Source of the DNA: Cyclina sinensis
Taxonomy: Eukaryota; Mollusca; Bivalvia; Venerida; Veneridae
DNA: 64,000 nt
Assembly (NCBI GenBank): GCA_012932295.1
Contig: JAAONU010000014.1
Location: 3,475,063-3,539,062 of the forward strand
Direction: 5' to 3'
In this document: positions 36,201 through 42,399 of the stretch, in pieces
Position numbering within the stretch: position 1 is the stretch's first letter
How the letters are laid out: the number at the start of each line of letters is the position of its first letter
Program-made: the position numbers and the translations under genes
Notes under the pieces: model-generated
Databases searched by the model: none
Seen by the model: the letters and a program-made list of their open reading frames with translations, nothing else
Told to the model about the DNA's origin: nothing

Positions 36201-36310
36201 TCAGCGATGTGTGTATAGTAGATGGAGAAATTCCATTTGTTCCAGCAGTTTGCTTTGATGACACACCTCCATGTTCTCTCATCTTAAATACATTCTGGCA
36301 GATTTATGCC
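1..36310 (-). CDS. MGA: MGA orthologue (MAX gene-associated bHLH-Zip protein), 18 coding exons, 3' end outside window
   Basis: Whole-gene entry; exons are listed separately. MGA dimerises with MAX through bHLH-Zip and is the scaffold of the PCGF6-PRC1.6 repressor complex in the nucleus. Joining the exons gives one reading of about 2,960 residues up to the window edge, close to the roughly 3,000-residue length of vertebrate MGA. Order seen: short N terminus, lysine/serine-rich tract with SPKK motifs, VDGHVFVSF and TDITKIKGW motifs (about residues 1030-1200), acidic exons, cysteine-rich MGA domain (about 1426-1500), SUMO-interaction motif VIDLVESD (exon 14), IMSNCNWE block (exon 15), bHLH (exon 17), zipper (exon 18). 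All splice phases agree. A T-box, normal at the N terminus of vertebrate MGA, is not found. Exons 15 and 19 carry frameshifts. Exon boundaries come from reading GT-AG sites, not from transcripts. Confidence 0.9.
248..1424. other. MGA intron 18
   Basis: No gene seen. Around 1260-1380 is the 3' part of a dispersed element: a GACAGATGCATGGACG stretch followed by a C/G hairpin (CCCCCCTACCC ... GGGAGGGG) and GATTAAAAG, the same end structure as at 33.5, 41.3 and 47.6 kb. Confidence 0.5.
1425..1536 (-). CDS. MGA: MGA exon 18, end of helix 2 and leucine zipper
   Basis: Acceptor ATATCTCTGCAG|GCCTTG, donor CAAATAA|GTATGC. It encodes ALSLVAALKRREEELTECLD then DGRMYMETLKAQLQHQI, with a heptad of L, L, L, M, L continuing helix 2. 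Ends with one base that forms Asn with exon 19. Confidence 0.88.
1604..1700 (+). repeat. degenerate tRNA-like SINE head
   Basis: TGATAGCTCAGTGGTGAGATG resembles a tRNA D-arm/A-box. No matching B-box or cloverleaf can be folded, so this is not a tRNA gene. Probably an old SINE fragment in MGA intron 17. Confidence 0.3.
1956..2141 (-). CDS. MGA: MGA exon 17, bHLH domain
   Basis: Acceptor TTTGATTGCAG|AGTAATG, donor CTTCAAGAG|GTATGT. 62 codons. After a short acidic lead the basic region and helix 1 read NKSRREKHRRLELRRLFDEI, then a loop (about 18 residues) and helix 2 start GKVPKHMILQE. The E-x-x-R-R of the basic region (EKHRR) is the E-box-contact pattern of MYC/MAX-type bHLH proteins. With exon 18 it makes the bHLH-Zip used to pair with MAX. 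Phase 0 both ends. Confidence 0.93.
2880..3420 (+). repeat. dispersed repeat with TGACCTTTGACC units
   Basis: Degenerate units in MGA intron 16 repeat 'catctactggtcatgacca' and 'ctttgaccTGAgaa'. Spacing is irregular (about 60-150 bp). No coding content. Confidence 0.5.
3771..3938 (-). CDS. MGA: MGA exon 16
   Basis: Acceptor TTTTCACTTAAAG|GATTCAG, donor GAAACA|GTAAGA. 56 codons, DSDVDVTSYETLDSMVYVYP and onward to FQIKKFKFET, phase 0 both ends, immediately before the bHLH exon. Confidence 0.85.
4168..6006 (+). mobile_element. GCTCACCTGAG-family element, copy 1 (interrupted)
   Basis: Left end ACAAGGGGGCCATTGGCCCC ... GCGCTCACCTGAGG, right end CACGTTGTGCTCAGGTGAGCTAAAAAA, so GCTCACCTGAG recurs inverted at both ends. 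The core holds units with 'tatgaccccctggggcgggg..caattttggcac' and 'tatcaaagctctagcctttgtcatttcaga' about 150-165 bp apart. A hAT MITE (4760-5437) is inserted into the core. It lies in MGA intron 15, antisense to the gene. Confidence 0.75.
4760..5437. mobile_element. hAT-type MITE nested in copy 1
   Basis: Terminal inverted repeats CAGGGCTCC ... GGAGCCCTG, flanked by a perfect 8-bp duplication CATATAAG (4752-4759 and 5438-5445). An 8-bp target duplication plus CAGGG ends are typical of the hAT superfamily. 678 bp, no transposase frame, so non-autonomous. It is younger than its host element because it splits a core unit. Confidence 0.88.
6135..9068 (-). CDS. MGA: MGA exon 15, large central exon with multiple frameshifts
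   Basis: Acceptor CCTGTTTCAG|AGAACACC, donor CTCGGAG|GTAAGA. Length 2,934 bp, exactly 978 codons. It begins with the conserved block AEIKLLEIMSNCNWEIDRTN (frame 9068 mod 3 = 2), but coding passes through about nine frame segments: 9068-~8800, ~8800-~8330, ~8330-~8130, ~8130-~7700, ~7700-~7500, ~7500-~7400, ~7400-~7060, ~7060-~6225 and ~6225-6135. Adjacent segments read on sensibly, for example into LLVPLQTKGPVGQWKLIEN. Seven of eight shifts have the sign of one extra base. Content is Ser/Thr/Val/Gln-rich as in vertebrate MGA, then a coiled, lysine-rich stretch (EEEKKRFNLKLQKKLIEKIK). Either local assembly indels or real lesions; boundaries of the shifts are approximate. Confidence 0.8.
9310..10150 (+). 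repeat. old core of the GCTCACCTGAG family, about five degenerate units
   Basis: The phrase 'gacataatttgaacaat..tgg' recurs near 9329, 9527, 9690, 9850 and 10011, about 165 bp apart, with 'ctgggg..gggcca' and 'tttcagaactct' between. Strongly diverged, no termini visible. In MGA intron 14. A short (TA)n sits near 9437-9460. Confidence 0.55.
10378..10588 (-). CDS. MGA: MGA exon 14 with SUMO-interaction motif
   Basis: Acceptor TTTTGTGTAG|GAAACAAG, donor AGGAGGAA|GTAAGT. It encodes KQDLSKLNKRKGGPTSCQ, then TVIDLVESDKEDNSGD, a textbook SUMO-interaction core (VIDLV followed by ESD), and ends NKIKEE, whose IKEE fits a sumoylation consensus. 70 codons after the split Gln, phase 0 out. Confidence 0.85.
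10589..11039. other. MGA intron 13
   Basis: Nothing recognisable beyond AT-rich unique sequence. Confidence 0.5.
11040..11155 (-). CDS. MGA: MGA exon 13
   Basis: Acceptor ATATTTTCAG|TTAAATG, donor TTTAAACA|GTAAGT. It encodes LNEATGVLEISDEESDNSEV then YPEELSCARSLPYSGRFK. VLEISDEES resembles a SUMO-interaction motif (hydrophobic core followed by acidic residues). Ends in phase 2 (CA), giving Gln with exon 14. Confidence 0.8.
11275..11765 (+). repeat. 147-bp tandem repeat with hairpin end
   Basis: About 2.7 copies of a unit of roughly 147 bp; 'ttgaccattgtatg' recurs at about 11337, 11483 and 11631 together with 'caagttatgctttggaca' and 'ggaaaaccaacaaagggcaa'. The array ends in GACCACCCGACCGACC and then ATATACCCCCTC ... 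AAAGGGG, the array + GACC + hairpin layout seen elsewhere in the window. Confidence 0.75.
11965..12055 (+). repeat. tRNA-like SINE fragment
   Basis: GCGATAGTGGTGACAGTAAA with an A-box-like segment, and GGGTCCAGAGTTCAAATCAGG with a B-box-like GTTCAAATC 50 bp later. It does not fold as a good tRNA. Reads as a tRNA-derived SINE head in MGA intron 12. Confidence 0.4.
12437..14369 (+). mobile_element. pogo/Tigger-type DNA transposon, defective
   Basis: Ends CAGTGGAGCCTTGCTATTCA and, inverted, CAGTGGAACCTCTCTAATTG, with TA on both sides (12435-12436 and 14370-14371) as in Tc1/mariner-pogo elements. 1,933 bp. It carries a broken transposase on the plus strand. It lies in MGA intron 12, opposite to the direction of MGA. 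Confidence 0.92.
12753..13995 (+). pseudogene. Tigger/pogo transposase pseudogene
   Basis: Pieces in order: LAEKYGIGKSTVSDLFKTKD (psq-type HTH, about 12753-12830), SGVLIQEKSLEFARELQL and NWWLDNWKRTY (CENP-B-type HTH, 12955-13060), NIFNCDDTGLYYRA with the first DDE aspartate (13165-13210), then after a one-base frame change near 13270 LTVLSRCSASGEKLKPLVIA, then a jump directly to the family's C-terminal part (YRKYLLRSLLIAIDSVDS, 13382 onward) and a 198-codon open tail to the stop at 13995. The region with the second and third catalytic residues is missing. The last residues QTKVDSFFKK form a PCNA-binding (PIP) box. Inactive as a transposase. Confidence 0.88.
14372..15048. other. MGA intron 12, part nearest exon 12
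   Basis: AT-rich sequence, no repeat or gene recognised. Confidence 0.5.
15049..15150 (-). CDS. MGA: MGA exon 12
   Basis: Acceptor GTTTCAACAG|GACCAAGG, donor CCCAGG|GTAAGG. 34 codons, DQGYEDSSFMSLDMKDPMDK and onward to SQPR, phase 0 both ends. Low-complexity, no recognised domain. Confidence 0.8.
15151..15593. other. MGA intron 11
   Basis: No gene or clear repeat seen. Confidence 0.5.
15594..15726 (-). CDS. MGA: MGA exon 11
   Basis: Acceptor TTATAACTAG|GTTTGC, perfect donor CGAAGT|GTAAGT. It encodes FANLPKRETTYRLAKNLDAV, SRKAMEVYASSEMFTEQKV and RRRRS. It follows the cysteine-rich domain at the same relative place as a conserved segment in vertebrate MGA. 44 codons after the split Arg, phase 0 out. 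Confidence 0.85.
16023..16120 (-). CDS. MGA: MGA exon 10
   Basis: Acceptor GTTTTCTCCAG|GAGAGTG, donor AATAACAG|GTGTGT. It encodes ESEGSGKEEEPCLADDNEWE and PPSKRKRGTGNN, acidic then basic. It ends in phase 2 (AG), completed by G of exon 11 to give Arg. Confidence 0.8.
16190..16345. mobile_element. small palindromic MITE
   Basis: AATCTCATTAAAAT near 16210 returns inverted as ATTTTAATGAGATT near 16311-16325, with 'taatatca' on both outer flanks. Inside are repeats of 'gaagagtacctag/gaagggtacctag'. About 155 bp, non-coding, in MGA intron 9. Confidence 0.6.
16545..16697 (-). CDS. MGA: MGA exon 9, cysteine-rich domain second half plus lysine-rich tail
   Basis: Acceptor ACTTTTTCAG|GCTGACAG, donor GATAAAAAG|GTAGGT. 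It encodes ADSHHCRKPGCMFECKCPPK and then a very basic stretch (DHKKKKKGRGARKKKR) that looks like a nuclear localisation signal. 51 codons, phase 0 at both ends. Confidence 0.9.
17085..18015 (+). repeat. degenerate ~145-bp repeat array
   Basis: Units with 'ggatggaagca', 'ttatggccaaggtta', 'tttgctatttcgggtcatggtgaccttgac' and 'gacctttaagtgggtct' recur about every 145 bp with one longer gap. The array ends in ACAAACAAACAAACAAACGG. In MGA intron 8. Confidence 0.65.
18070..18206 (-). CDS. MGA: MGA exon 8, cysteine-rich MGA domain, first half
   Basis: Acceptor TTCCTTTAG|GATGTCG, donor AAGACA|GTAAGG. It encodes GCRYGCICHLCKLS, an acidic spacer, then PPCDKEYCRLGCICDSIDTKT. The C-RLGC-C spacing followed by HCRKPxCMFxCxC in exon 9 matches the conserved cysteine-rich domain of MGA proteins (often listed as a domain of unknown function). 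The cysteine spacing suggests metal binding; that is inference. Phase 0 out. Confidence 0.9.
18207..19560. other. MGA intron 7, left part
   Basis: Long intron. No gene found; short AT-rich repeats only. Confidence 0.45.
19585..20260. mobile_element. inverted-ended element built of 'CACCTC..TGGACxTTTCGGCC' motifs
   Basis: The left end reads ACTTTTCACCTCCTAGACAT then TTCGGCCTTGGACGTTTCGG. The right end, inverted, reads GGACATTTCACCTCATGGAC then TTTTCGGCCTTTGCC. Thus each terminus is itself a small direct repeat of the motif. The interior is AT-rich. About 670 bp, non-coding. Confidence 0.6.
20505..20745 (-). repeat. tRNA-derived SINE with Meta-SINE-like core
   Basis: On the minus strand: GATCAGTGGTTTGATGGTAA then CGCGCTGGACTGG (A-box region), GGGGTCACGAGATCGATCCC (B-box region), followed by a core containing TTGGATGAGACGTTAAACCG, a phrase shared by invertebrate Meta-SINE/CORE-type SINEs. 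RNA polymerase III promoter boxes are recognisable but diverged. In MGA intron 7. Confidence 0.7.
20746..23057. other. MGA intron 7, right part
   Basis: No gene. Around 21360-21490 the string GTAATC/GATTAC recurs in both directions. Elsewhere AT-rich unique sequence. Confidence 0.45.
23058..23111 (-). CDS. MGA: MGA exon 7 (54 bp) with sumoylation consensus
   Basis: Acceptor ATGTTTGCAG|ATGAGG, donor GAACCAG|GTAAGG. It encodes DEEKVEIKTESPDTCTEP. IKTE fits the psi-K-x-E sumoylation consensus, with SP right after it. Its phase leads into the Gly of the cysteine-rich domain in exon 8. Confidence 0.85.
23353..23566. mobile_element. piggyBac-like MITE (TTAA-flanked) with strong hairpin
   Basis: TTAACCCT at 23353 and AGGGTTAA ending at 23566 form the termini, TTAA being the piggyBac target duplication. 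The inner part folds as a near-perfect stem: CAGTATAGAGCCAGGCCAG pairs with CTGGCCAGGCTCTATACTG, separated by CTGCACATCCGTGCAG (23399-23453). 214 bp, non-coding, in MGA intron 6. Confidence 0.8.
23707..23892 (-). CDS. MGA: MGA exon 6, acidic/serine-rich
   Basis: Acceptor AATATGTTAG|ATGATGAA, donor TTCCCAG|GTATGAGC. It encodes DDEAPVYEGVDEDNALEEE followed by more acidic residues, then NRSRRHSSASRGSYDLGKYS. The Glu/Asp run is likely disordered. Phase 1 in and out, matching both neighbours. Confidence 0.85.
24075..24207 (-). CDS. MGA: MGA exon 5
   Basis: Acceptor TTTTATGTAG|GCTGAAAA, donor CAGACAG|GTAAAC. It starts in phase 0 after exon 4, encodes 44 codons (AEKTRNRKTEARIARREGRM and onward, ending ENYQT) and leaves one G. 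First half basic, second half acidic. Confidence 0.85.
24439..28190 (-). CDS. MGA: MGA exon 4, large intact 3.75-kb exon
   Basis: Acceptor ATATTTTCAG|GTAGAAGA, donor GGAAAAG|GTAAGTAA. It encodes 1,250 uninterrupted codons (about residues 52-1301). The N-terminal part holds a sumoylation consensus VKQE (about residue 150). The middle is lysine/serine/proline-rich with about ten SPKK/SPxK-type motifs (SPKRHSP, SPRTKKKK, RSPKKE, SPKKDNKK, SPKKVKKN). An acidic patch with a SUMO-interaction-like core, VVILSDDDDDD, is near residue 880. The C-terminal third carries the conserved MGA motifs VDGHVFVSF and TDITKIKGW. Codon use is even and there are no breaks, unlike exon 15. Confidence 0.92.
28323..30879 (+). 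mobile_element. GCTCACCTGAG-family element, copy 2 (two kinds of internal array)
   Basis: Left end ACAAGAGGGCCATGATGGCC then CTATATCGCTCACCTGAA; right end GAGCATGCTCAGGGTGAGCT then AAAAAA. The core starts with about 9-10 units of ~145 bp (28380-29780; 'ctctgtgacctagtttttgaccccagatgaccc'), then about 5 units of ~165 bp (29790-30640; 'acccctggggcggggccatttttgaccc', nearly identical in three units). (GGAC)6 at about 30797-30825 precedes the right end. In MGA intron 3, antisense to MGA. Confidence 0.85.
31424..32276. mobile_element. hAT-type MITE with ATCGAT-rich ends
   Basis: Termini TAGAGCTGTCATCGAT and, inverted, ATCGATGACAGCTCTA, with a perfect 8-bp duplication CTTTTGTG (31416-31423 and 32277-32284). 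Sub-terminal regions are packed with ATCGAT/TATCGA. 853 bp, no transposase. Confidence 0.9.
32460..33540 (+). repeat. ~140-bp repeat array with GACC tract and terminal hairpin
   Basis: About seven units with 'gtgtgaccttgacc', 'gacacaagggcaacatgggttctgcac' and 'gaagaaaatccttcaaggggta', about 140 bp apart. Then GACGGACAGACCGACCGATG, then a hairpin ACTCCCCC-AAATTCGCGGT-GGGGGTATAAAAAT. In MGA intron 3. Confidence 0.75.
33992..34059 (-). CDS. MGA: MGA exon 3 (68 bp)
   Basis: Acceptor TATTTTTCAG|GAATACAG, donor AATACAG|GTGTGT. It takes one base to finish the Arg codon of exon 2, encodes 22 residues (NTESYLVESNQNCLVSTACK then NT) and leaves one base that makes Gly with GT of exon 4. The reciprocal phase fit on both sides is the main evidence. 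It lies just before a copy of the GCTCACCTGAG repeat family. Confidence 0.65.
34152..35896 (+). mobile_element. GCTCACCTGAG-family element, copy 3
   Basis: Left end AAGAGGGCCATGATGGCCCT then GGATCGCTCACCTGAG; right end CCTAAAGGCTCAGGTGAGCT then AAAAA. Internal units of about 165 bp ('ggggcggggccaatttt', 'tagacaatgctacataccaaatat'). The first ~400 bp closely match 63,580-63,982 in inverted orientation. In MGA intron 2, antisense to MGA. Confidence 0.85.
36200..36310 (-). CDS. MGA: MGA exon 2, first coding exon with start codon
   Basis: Acceptor TTTTATTTTCAG|GGCATAAA, donor CTGAG|GTAC. The start ATG is at 36282-36280 and the protein begins MREHGGVSSKQTAGTNG. In the same frame a TAA lies at 36306-36304, so the frame cannot extend upstream through this exon. 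A four-codon upstream ORF (ATG at 36293) ends in a TGA overlapping the main ATG. The exon ends in phase 2 (AG), which joins the first G of the next exon. No T-box is encoded. This exon was chosen because its phase fits exactly; transcript support would be decisive. Confidence 0.65.
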
Positions 36311-37490
36311 CTGAAAATAAAAATAAAGAATCATGGGATAAATATATTGGTGGAAAAAGCAACCTTTTGAAGAGGACAATTTGGTGAAAGGTACTACTTA
36401 AAGCATAATAAAACTATTGTGTGACTTGTGTCATGGCTTATATATAGACTGACTATGCCAAACATTGATTTAAAGATCAATATCACATTAACATTACTGA
36501 TATGAAACATCAGGATTTAATAATAATCTGTGTGTTTGTTTTTAAGTCTCTCTATTACTGTGAGTGATGAATGGCAATTAGGCATCACAACATTTTTTAC
36601 AAGTGTAACAAATATGCAAATACAGCACCATGGTTTATATACAAGCAGATTTCTTTTTTAATTTCATCCCTGTGTACATTTTTTTTCTCATATTTTGCAA
36701 AGGTGGATACGACAATTTCAGGGTTAACTCACACTCTAAGCAAGAACCTTAGTTTTTCTACACACTGTCAGAATCTTCATTTATTATAAAGCAAAAACAT
36801 AAATTTTGCTCACATCTCTTAAATTTCAATTCTTTTAAGCAAGCTAGAAAACAAAACGTCTAACAGGAAGTAATGTTCAATATCTAATATGTAAAGCCTT
36901 CTCTTGCCTAAACACTGTACTATGGATTTCTTTAAAAAAGTATATATATAGTAATCTTACTTTTGTTTTCAGAACCTAACTATATTTCAGATTTACTTCC
37001 TGGTTCAAATGCTATTATCCATATGTAACTCCAAGATGTGACACGCTACTGGCACACTGCCCACTTAACTTATACATCTTTGTAATACAAATCAATGAAA
37101 GGTTGAAACGTCTGTATCAAAACCACCTTCAGAAATTATTAACTTGACTTGTAAAAATGTCAAGATAGTCTTAAATCATACCAACCAAATAATTTCAACA
37201 TCTTAGCATTGCTTTATAAATAAACTTTTTGTTTTCTTAGTTTCAATTAGAGACGAAATGGAAAAGTCCATATCCTAAAATAGGTGAATCCGGTAATTTT
37301 TCAAGAAATAAAAACATCTAACTGGGAAGAAAACCAGTAAAAGAAACTGGTAAATAATTCTTTTAACGACATAAAGCATAAACAAAAAGGCTACTTTCTG
37401 AAAATTCATTTATTAGTTTATATTTTCAGTGGACAAAATTAAATACTACAGTTATTAGACTAAAACTGATTAAATCATAAATGCACAGGA
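36311..37490. other. 5' intron of MGA, proximal part
   Basis: No gene or clear repeat; no T-box motif on either strand. Confidence 0.45.
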
Positions 37491-37492
37491 TT

Positions 37493-37900
37493 AACAAGAG
37501 GATCAAATGATCCTGGGTTGCTCACCTGAAATGGGGCTATCAAACAATGTTGGGTGGGGGGTCAAGGCATACGAAAATAAGCCCTGCCATATTTTTTCAT
37601 AGTTCTGTTCATTTTTCAATTTTTGTAAAGGACCACCCAAGGAATATCTGTGCCAATTTATATGGGTTTGCATGCAACACATAGTCTACTTATGGTAGTT
37701 GCATGTACCAATTTATTTTGAAATCCCATCATGCATGCAGAAGTTATGGACAAGATACGACCTTTAACTGACGTTTTCGGTAGTTTTTTTTTGCGCAACT
37801 TTTCGGCGCAGGAAGGGAGATAATTACTCTTCACAAAGGAGGTTGTGTACTAGCATTCGGATATTTCCAGATTATAAACAACAGTTTTCAGTCACGAATT
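37493..37900 (+). repeat. GCTCACCTGAG-family, left-end fragment
   Basis: ACAAGAGGATCAAATGATCC then TGGGTTGCTCACCTGAA matches the left terminus of the family; no right terminus follows. Confidence 0.55.
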
Positions 37901-38344
37901 TTAAAAATTGAAAATGCTTCATAATAAAGGTTTATTTAGAAAAAAATCACAAATGAACCGGTTTAATGGATTTAAGACCCCCGTCCAGCAAGGCAGTAAT
38001 GTAGACGGTATCTTATCTGAGGATAAAAACGAACTTGAAGACGAAGGTCATACCCCACCCTACCAGTTGTACTGCGGACGCTGTCCTTGGTTATAAAAGA
38101 TGGAAAACAAGAGACATTGTGTGAGAAAAGAAATTGTTTAGTACTGTTTTAGTTATATCATTAGTTTTAAAGATTTTTGACAGTGTGTATGGCCCAATTT
38201 GAATGGTTGTTTGTATTTAACAGCTCAGGTTATATTCCAAATAACCATTTAAAGGCCATATAAATTGTCCAGAATCTTTATAACTAATTTATAATACTGC
38301 AATCTTCCTTCATTAAAGATACAATAATGAATATTTTCACCTGA

Positions 38345-39015
38345 GTGTTAAACAAAACACATGGACTCCTTATGGTGGTCATGTGTTACCAATCTATTTT
38401 GAAATCTCATAATGCAAGCAGAAGTTCTGGACCAGACACTAAGTATATACTTTTTCGAACACACACATGCACATGGCCAGGGGTACCACTATATCCCCTC
38501 CCCAGCCCCCCATTATACGGCAGGGGCATAAAAAAGTTTGAGTCACTAGATTTTGCTATGACAGACCATAAAACCAAAGAGTGGACACCGGTGTGCATAA
38601 AAAACATGTCATGCACATCTACATATTATAATTATACTGGAGAACATGCACACCAGGTTTCAAATCGATAGTCCTGGAATCCAGAAGTAGCTTGCGTCGA
38701 AATCTACAAACCCAACCAACAGAACAACCAACCCAAGAGTACTCCTATATATCCCCATAAACAAAGTTTGGCTGGGGTATAGTAAGATTTTTAAAGTGGT
38801 CCGATAAAGCCATGAGGAAAATAAGCCTTCCTCCTGGCAGCCATATTTTTTTACTGATCAAAATAACTGGCCCAATTTATATAGAAGGTCACCCAAGAAA
38901 GATTTGTGTCAAATTATTTTTAAACTGGACTTGCAGAATCTAAGAAAAAGATTTTTAAAGTTCCCCATATAAACCTATAATGAAAATAAACCCCGCCCCT
39001 TGTGGCCATGTTTTT
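38345..39015 (+). repeat. dispersed-repeat fragments
   Basis: 'accaatctattttgaaatctcataatgca' matches 37,710-37,740. 38,700-38,785 holds CCAACCAACAGAACAACC then CTATATATCCCC ... GGCTGGGGTATAG, again a tetranucleotide-like run plus hairpin. No coding support. Confidence 0.5.
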
Positions 39016-39584
39016 CCATGGATCACAATAAAATTCACAGTTTATAAGGGATGGGGATGAATACTCGAATATTAAAAAAATCCAATTCGAATATTCGTTA
39101 ATAAGTGTATAGTTTTTTTTTCTTCAAATGAAGTATTGCTGGTTTTGATGATTGAAGTATGCTTCTTATGAAGAATATTACTGTTTGTGCTGTTGAATTT
39201 ATTTATCACTTGTCAAAAATTATCCAAATAACAAGAAAATTGCAATGCATCATTGGCATCGGCCACAATTACAGATTAACAGTTTACAACTGGCATAAAT
39301 GTAATACCTTTTTATCTCTTGTTCATTTTAATTGGTGCCTGTTGTTTGCCTCACAATTTGCCAGGATTAATGGCATACTTTCGAAACCATACACGTTACA
39401 ACCAATCATGCTTTTGACTCAATTGATAATGCTCTTCTGTTGTCCAATCAATCAGAAAAACTCAAATATTTTCCTCTAATATATATGCTCTAAAATATTT
39501 TAACATTCTTGCTTTTAGTTTATATCTGAATAAAATTATCAATGTCTATTTATTTATCTGTTTTCCCCAATCTTGACCAAAATA

Positions 39585-40130
39585 AGAGCTGTCACTGGAA
39601 ATTGACATATGCCCCCGAAATGTAACTTTGAAATGAAACTGGTGTAAATATATAATTGAATATGCCTGTGGAAAAGAGATTAGACAAAAAATAGAGCATG
39701 AACTGAAGGTAAACGATAAAGTAATGCCTTTCTGCTTCAGATTCTTATATGAAGGTTGAAGACATAATTATTCAATGAAATAGAAAACTGTGAGTTTAGC
39801 CTTGAACACAAACAATATTGTTTTATTCCCAACCCCTACTGATGTTTTATATATAATAAAATCCCCAAAGCGGTTATGGAGATGCAGCTTCGACAAATTT
39901 TTAATATAGAAGTTATAGTAAAAAATGACTAGGGCCCATAACACTGCCAAAAATAATCTGACCAGAAATTCCTGATGAAATGCACAGCTAGGTTTGGTGA
40001 CAAACATTCCTGTGTAGTTTCAATGAAATCCTCAAGTGGTTTTGGAGATGAAAGATGACAAGATTTAAATATAGAAGTTAGAGTAAAAAATGAACTGAAC
40101 TTCAGTCAGGTGAGCTATCAAGAGCACTGC
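39585..40130 (+). repeat. dispersed repeat starting AAGAGCTGTCACTGG
   Basis: 'aagagctgtcactgg..atatgcccccgaa' opens the repeat. 'gacaaacattcctgtgtagtttcaatgaaatcc' and 'ggttttggagatga' recur twice, and occur inverted at 57,240-57,620. Confidence 0.5.
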
Positions 40131-41084
40131 ATGGCAGAGTAATACAGTCCACACTCAATATCTTGAATTCAGATTGACCAAGAAAATTTCTTCGACTTAG
40201 TCATAATTCGACAAGTCTCGAGCTGGTTCAACTAACAATGTTTTATGTCAGTTATACATTTATCACTTGTACTAAGCTGCAACACTCACAAAATGTGATT
40301 CAAGAGATTATAAAGCACTCCTATGACTGTCAAATTCAAGTCTGGAATGTAGAGTTCAACCCGCCATACCTTCTACCAATGTGCAGTTTACAGGAAATAA
40401 AACTGCATTTCTTGTTTGACTAGAGTACACTGATGTATCCCCATGACCAAATTAGCTCATTTTCTCCTTAAGTGTGGGCATTTAAAACCAATGTTTTATA
40501 TTTTATTCAAAAGAACGTGATGTGAAACAGGTAAAATCAAACATGCACACATGCTATAAATAGAAAGACAGTGGGTAACGACAAATACACAAAAAACTTT
40601 TAATAAAATTTACATAACATAGCATTTTTCAATGCACATACAAAATATTTATAGCTTATATAGAAACAAGAAAAGCACATTTCAAAACTAATTTTTTTTA
40701 TTCACTCATTCTTTGAAATTAAAGAATTTATCATGCGAATAATTTACTTGCTTAGTGACAATTAAAGTCACAAAAGTGCAATTTCAATCAAGTCTGATGA
40801 GTTTTATAAAATCAACATAAATATCTTACCAATAACGTACCTTTTCGTGACAATTAAAATCTTAATTTTAGCATAATTTTGAAAGTTGAAATAAACAAAC
40901 AATCGCTGACACGCGTAATTTGTCTGATCAGTTCTCACTTTGAAGTACTTATTAGTGACAATTAACATCCAAAAAAAAGTGTGATTTCTAAAGTTGCAAT
41001 CAACAAATAATGGTTGACACGCCATCAAAGTCACAGTGAATAATTGGTCATCAATAAATTTTCACACTCAAAAAAATACATAGA

Positions 41085-41365
41085 AACAAGAACTGTCACT
41101 GTAAGATGACAATGCCCCCGAAAGTGGTGCTTTGACCTTTGAGCTGAGAACAAGTCATTCAGGGGTCACGGTCAAATAAATACAGGTCAGTGGGAAGGTC
41201 TTGTCCAAAGTGGTGTTGTGTCCAAGTATGAAGTCAATCCACTTACTAATAAGAAAGTTATCGTCAATGTTAAAGTTTTCGGACGGACTGATGGACTGAC
41301 TGACGGACGGACTGACAGACAGACAGTTCAAAAACTATATGCCTCCCTTCGGGACCATAAAAAGA
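41085..41365 (+). mobile_element. short complete element: ACAAGAACTGTCACTG ... CCATAAAAA
   Basis: Begins ACAAGAACTGTCACTGTAAG then ATGCCCCCGAAAG, continues with a TGACCTTTGA/ATCC module, a GGACGGACTGATGGACTGAC tetranucleotide run (41281-41325), and ends CTCCCTTCGGGACCATAAAAA. About 280 bp. A compact example of the array/tetranucleotide/hairpin layout. Confidence 0.6.
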
Positions 41366-42240
41366 AGCGGGGACCGAAAAATATGATCGACATAGTCAAA
41401 GTCTGCACATATCAAATTTGGTTGAACAGGAGCTAAATAATATAAATAAAGAAGGGTTAATGACAGGACCTGAAAATTAATTCGACTCGGCCGGAAATTT
41501 GACTTTAGCAATTCTGACATACCGAGTGTGGACTTTATGTTAAAAAGTGTAATTATTTATCAGATGGTTAAAAGTTTTGTTAGTGTCAATTTATTTTACT
41601 ATTTTGCCTATGATTTAACAGTAACAGATTTTGGTGGCAAGCTTTTCCATTTACTAATACATGAACATTTTCTATGTAAGAGCACATAAGTGCAATGAGA
41701 TGTAAACAGTTATCATTTTTCAAAATGCCAATGAGAAAGTTCACTTAAAAGCCATTCAGACATTGTCAAATATCTATCAGTCATGTGTGCTGGTCCACAA
41801 GCTCTCTAAAGAGTGCCTTGCATACTAAGAGACAGGTTAGTCAGGAAAAAAATCACTCTTTGAAATGACTGTTGTCAAATACTCATTTCTTTTTTCAAGA
41901 TTTTGGTTCTAAGTATTACAGATTAGAACATGCTGAATACTTAGTATACTGAATAGTTATATTTCTTTTGCAAAAACCATGTGTCAGTAAATACCATATG
42001 TAAGTAAACAGTTTATTTCTAGGCGAAGAAGTTTTTTCCTATATATAAGTCTAAGCAAAACCAATGACCCCTGGGGTGGTGTTAATTTTGACCCCAGTGG
42101 CATGGGTACCAACAATCTTTGTAGGAGTCATGCTGGTAATCAAGTATTCTAAGTTGGAATATCTTTGACACTTTTTGTGAAATGGACATTAACAAAAAAG
42201 ATTAACCAAGATTCTAAGTCAAAAGGGGCATAACTTTGCA
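41366..42240. other. MGA 5' intron, mostly unique
   Basis: No gene. 42,020-42,115 has a fragment of the 'gacccctgggg..ttttgacccca' unit. Confidence 0.4.
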
Positions 42241-42399
42241 AAAATAGGTCATGAGACCAAACAAGAGCCACTACAAGCGGGGGCCACGCTCGACTTCAGA
42301 GGAAACACATCAGAGGAAACACATTGTGGTGAAGGGATTTCAAATGAAACATCATTTGGAAATACAATTATACATAACAAAGTTATGGCCAATTTTAGC

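Noticed and set aside
38345..38671. Plus-strand 108-codon frame
   Set aside because: Lies in dispersed repeat sequence and matches no family.
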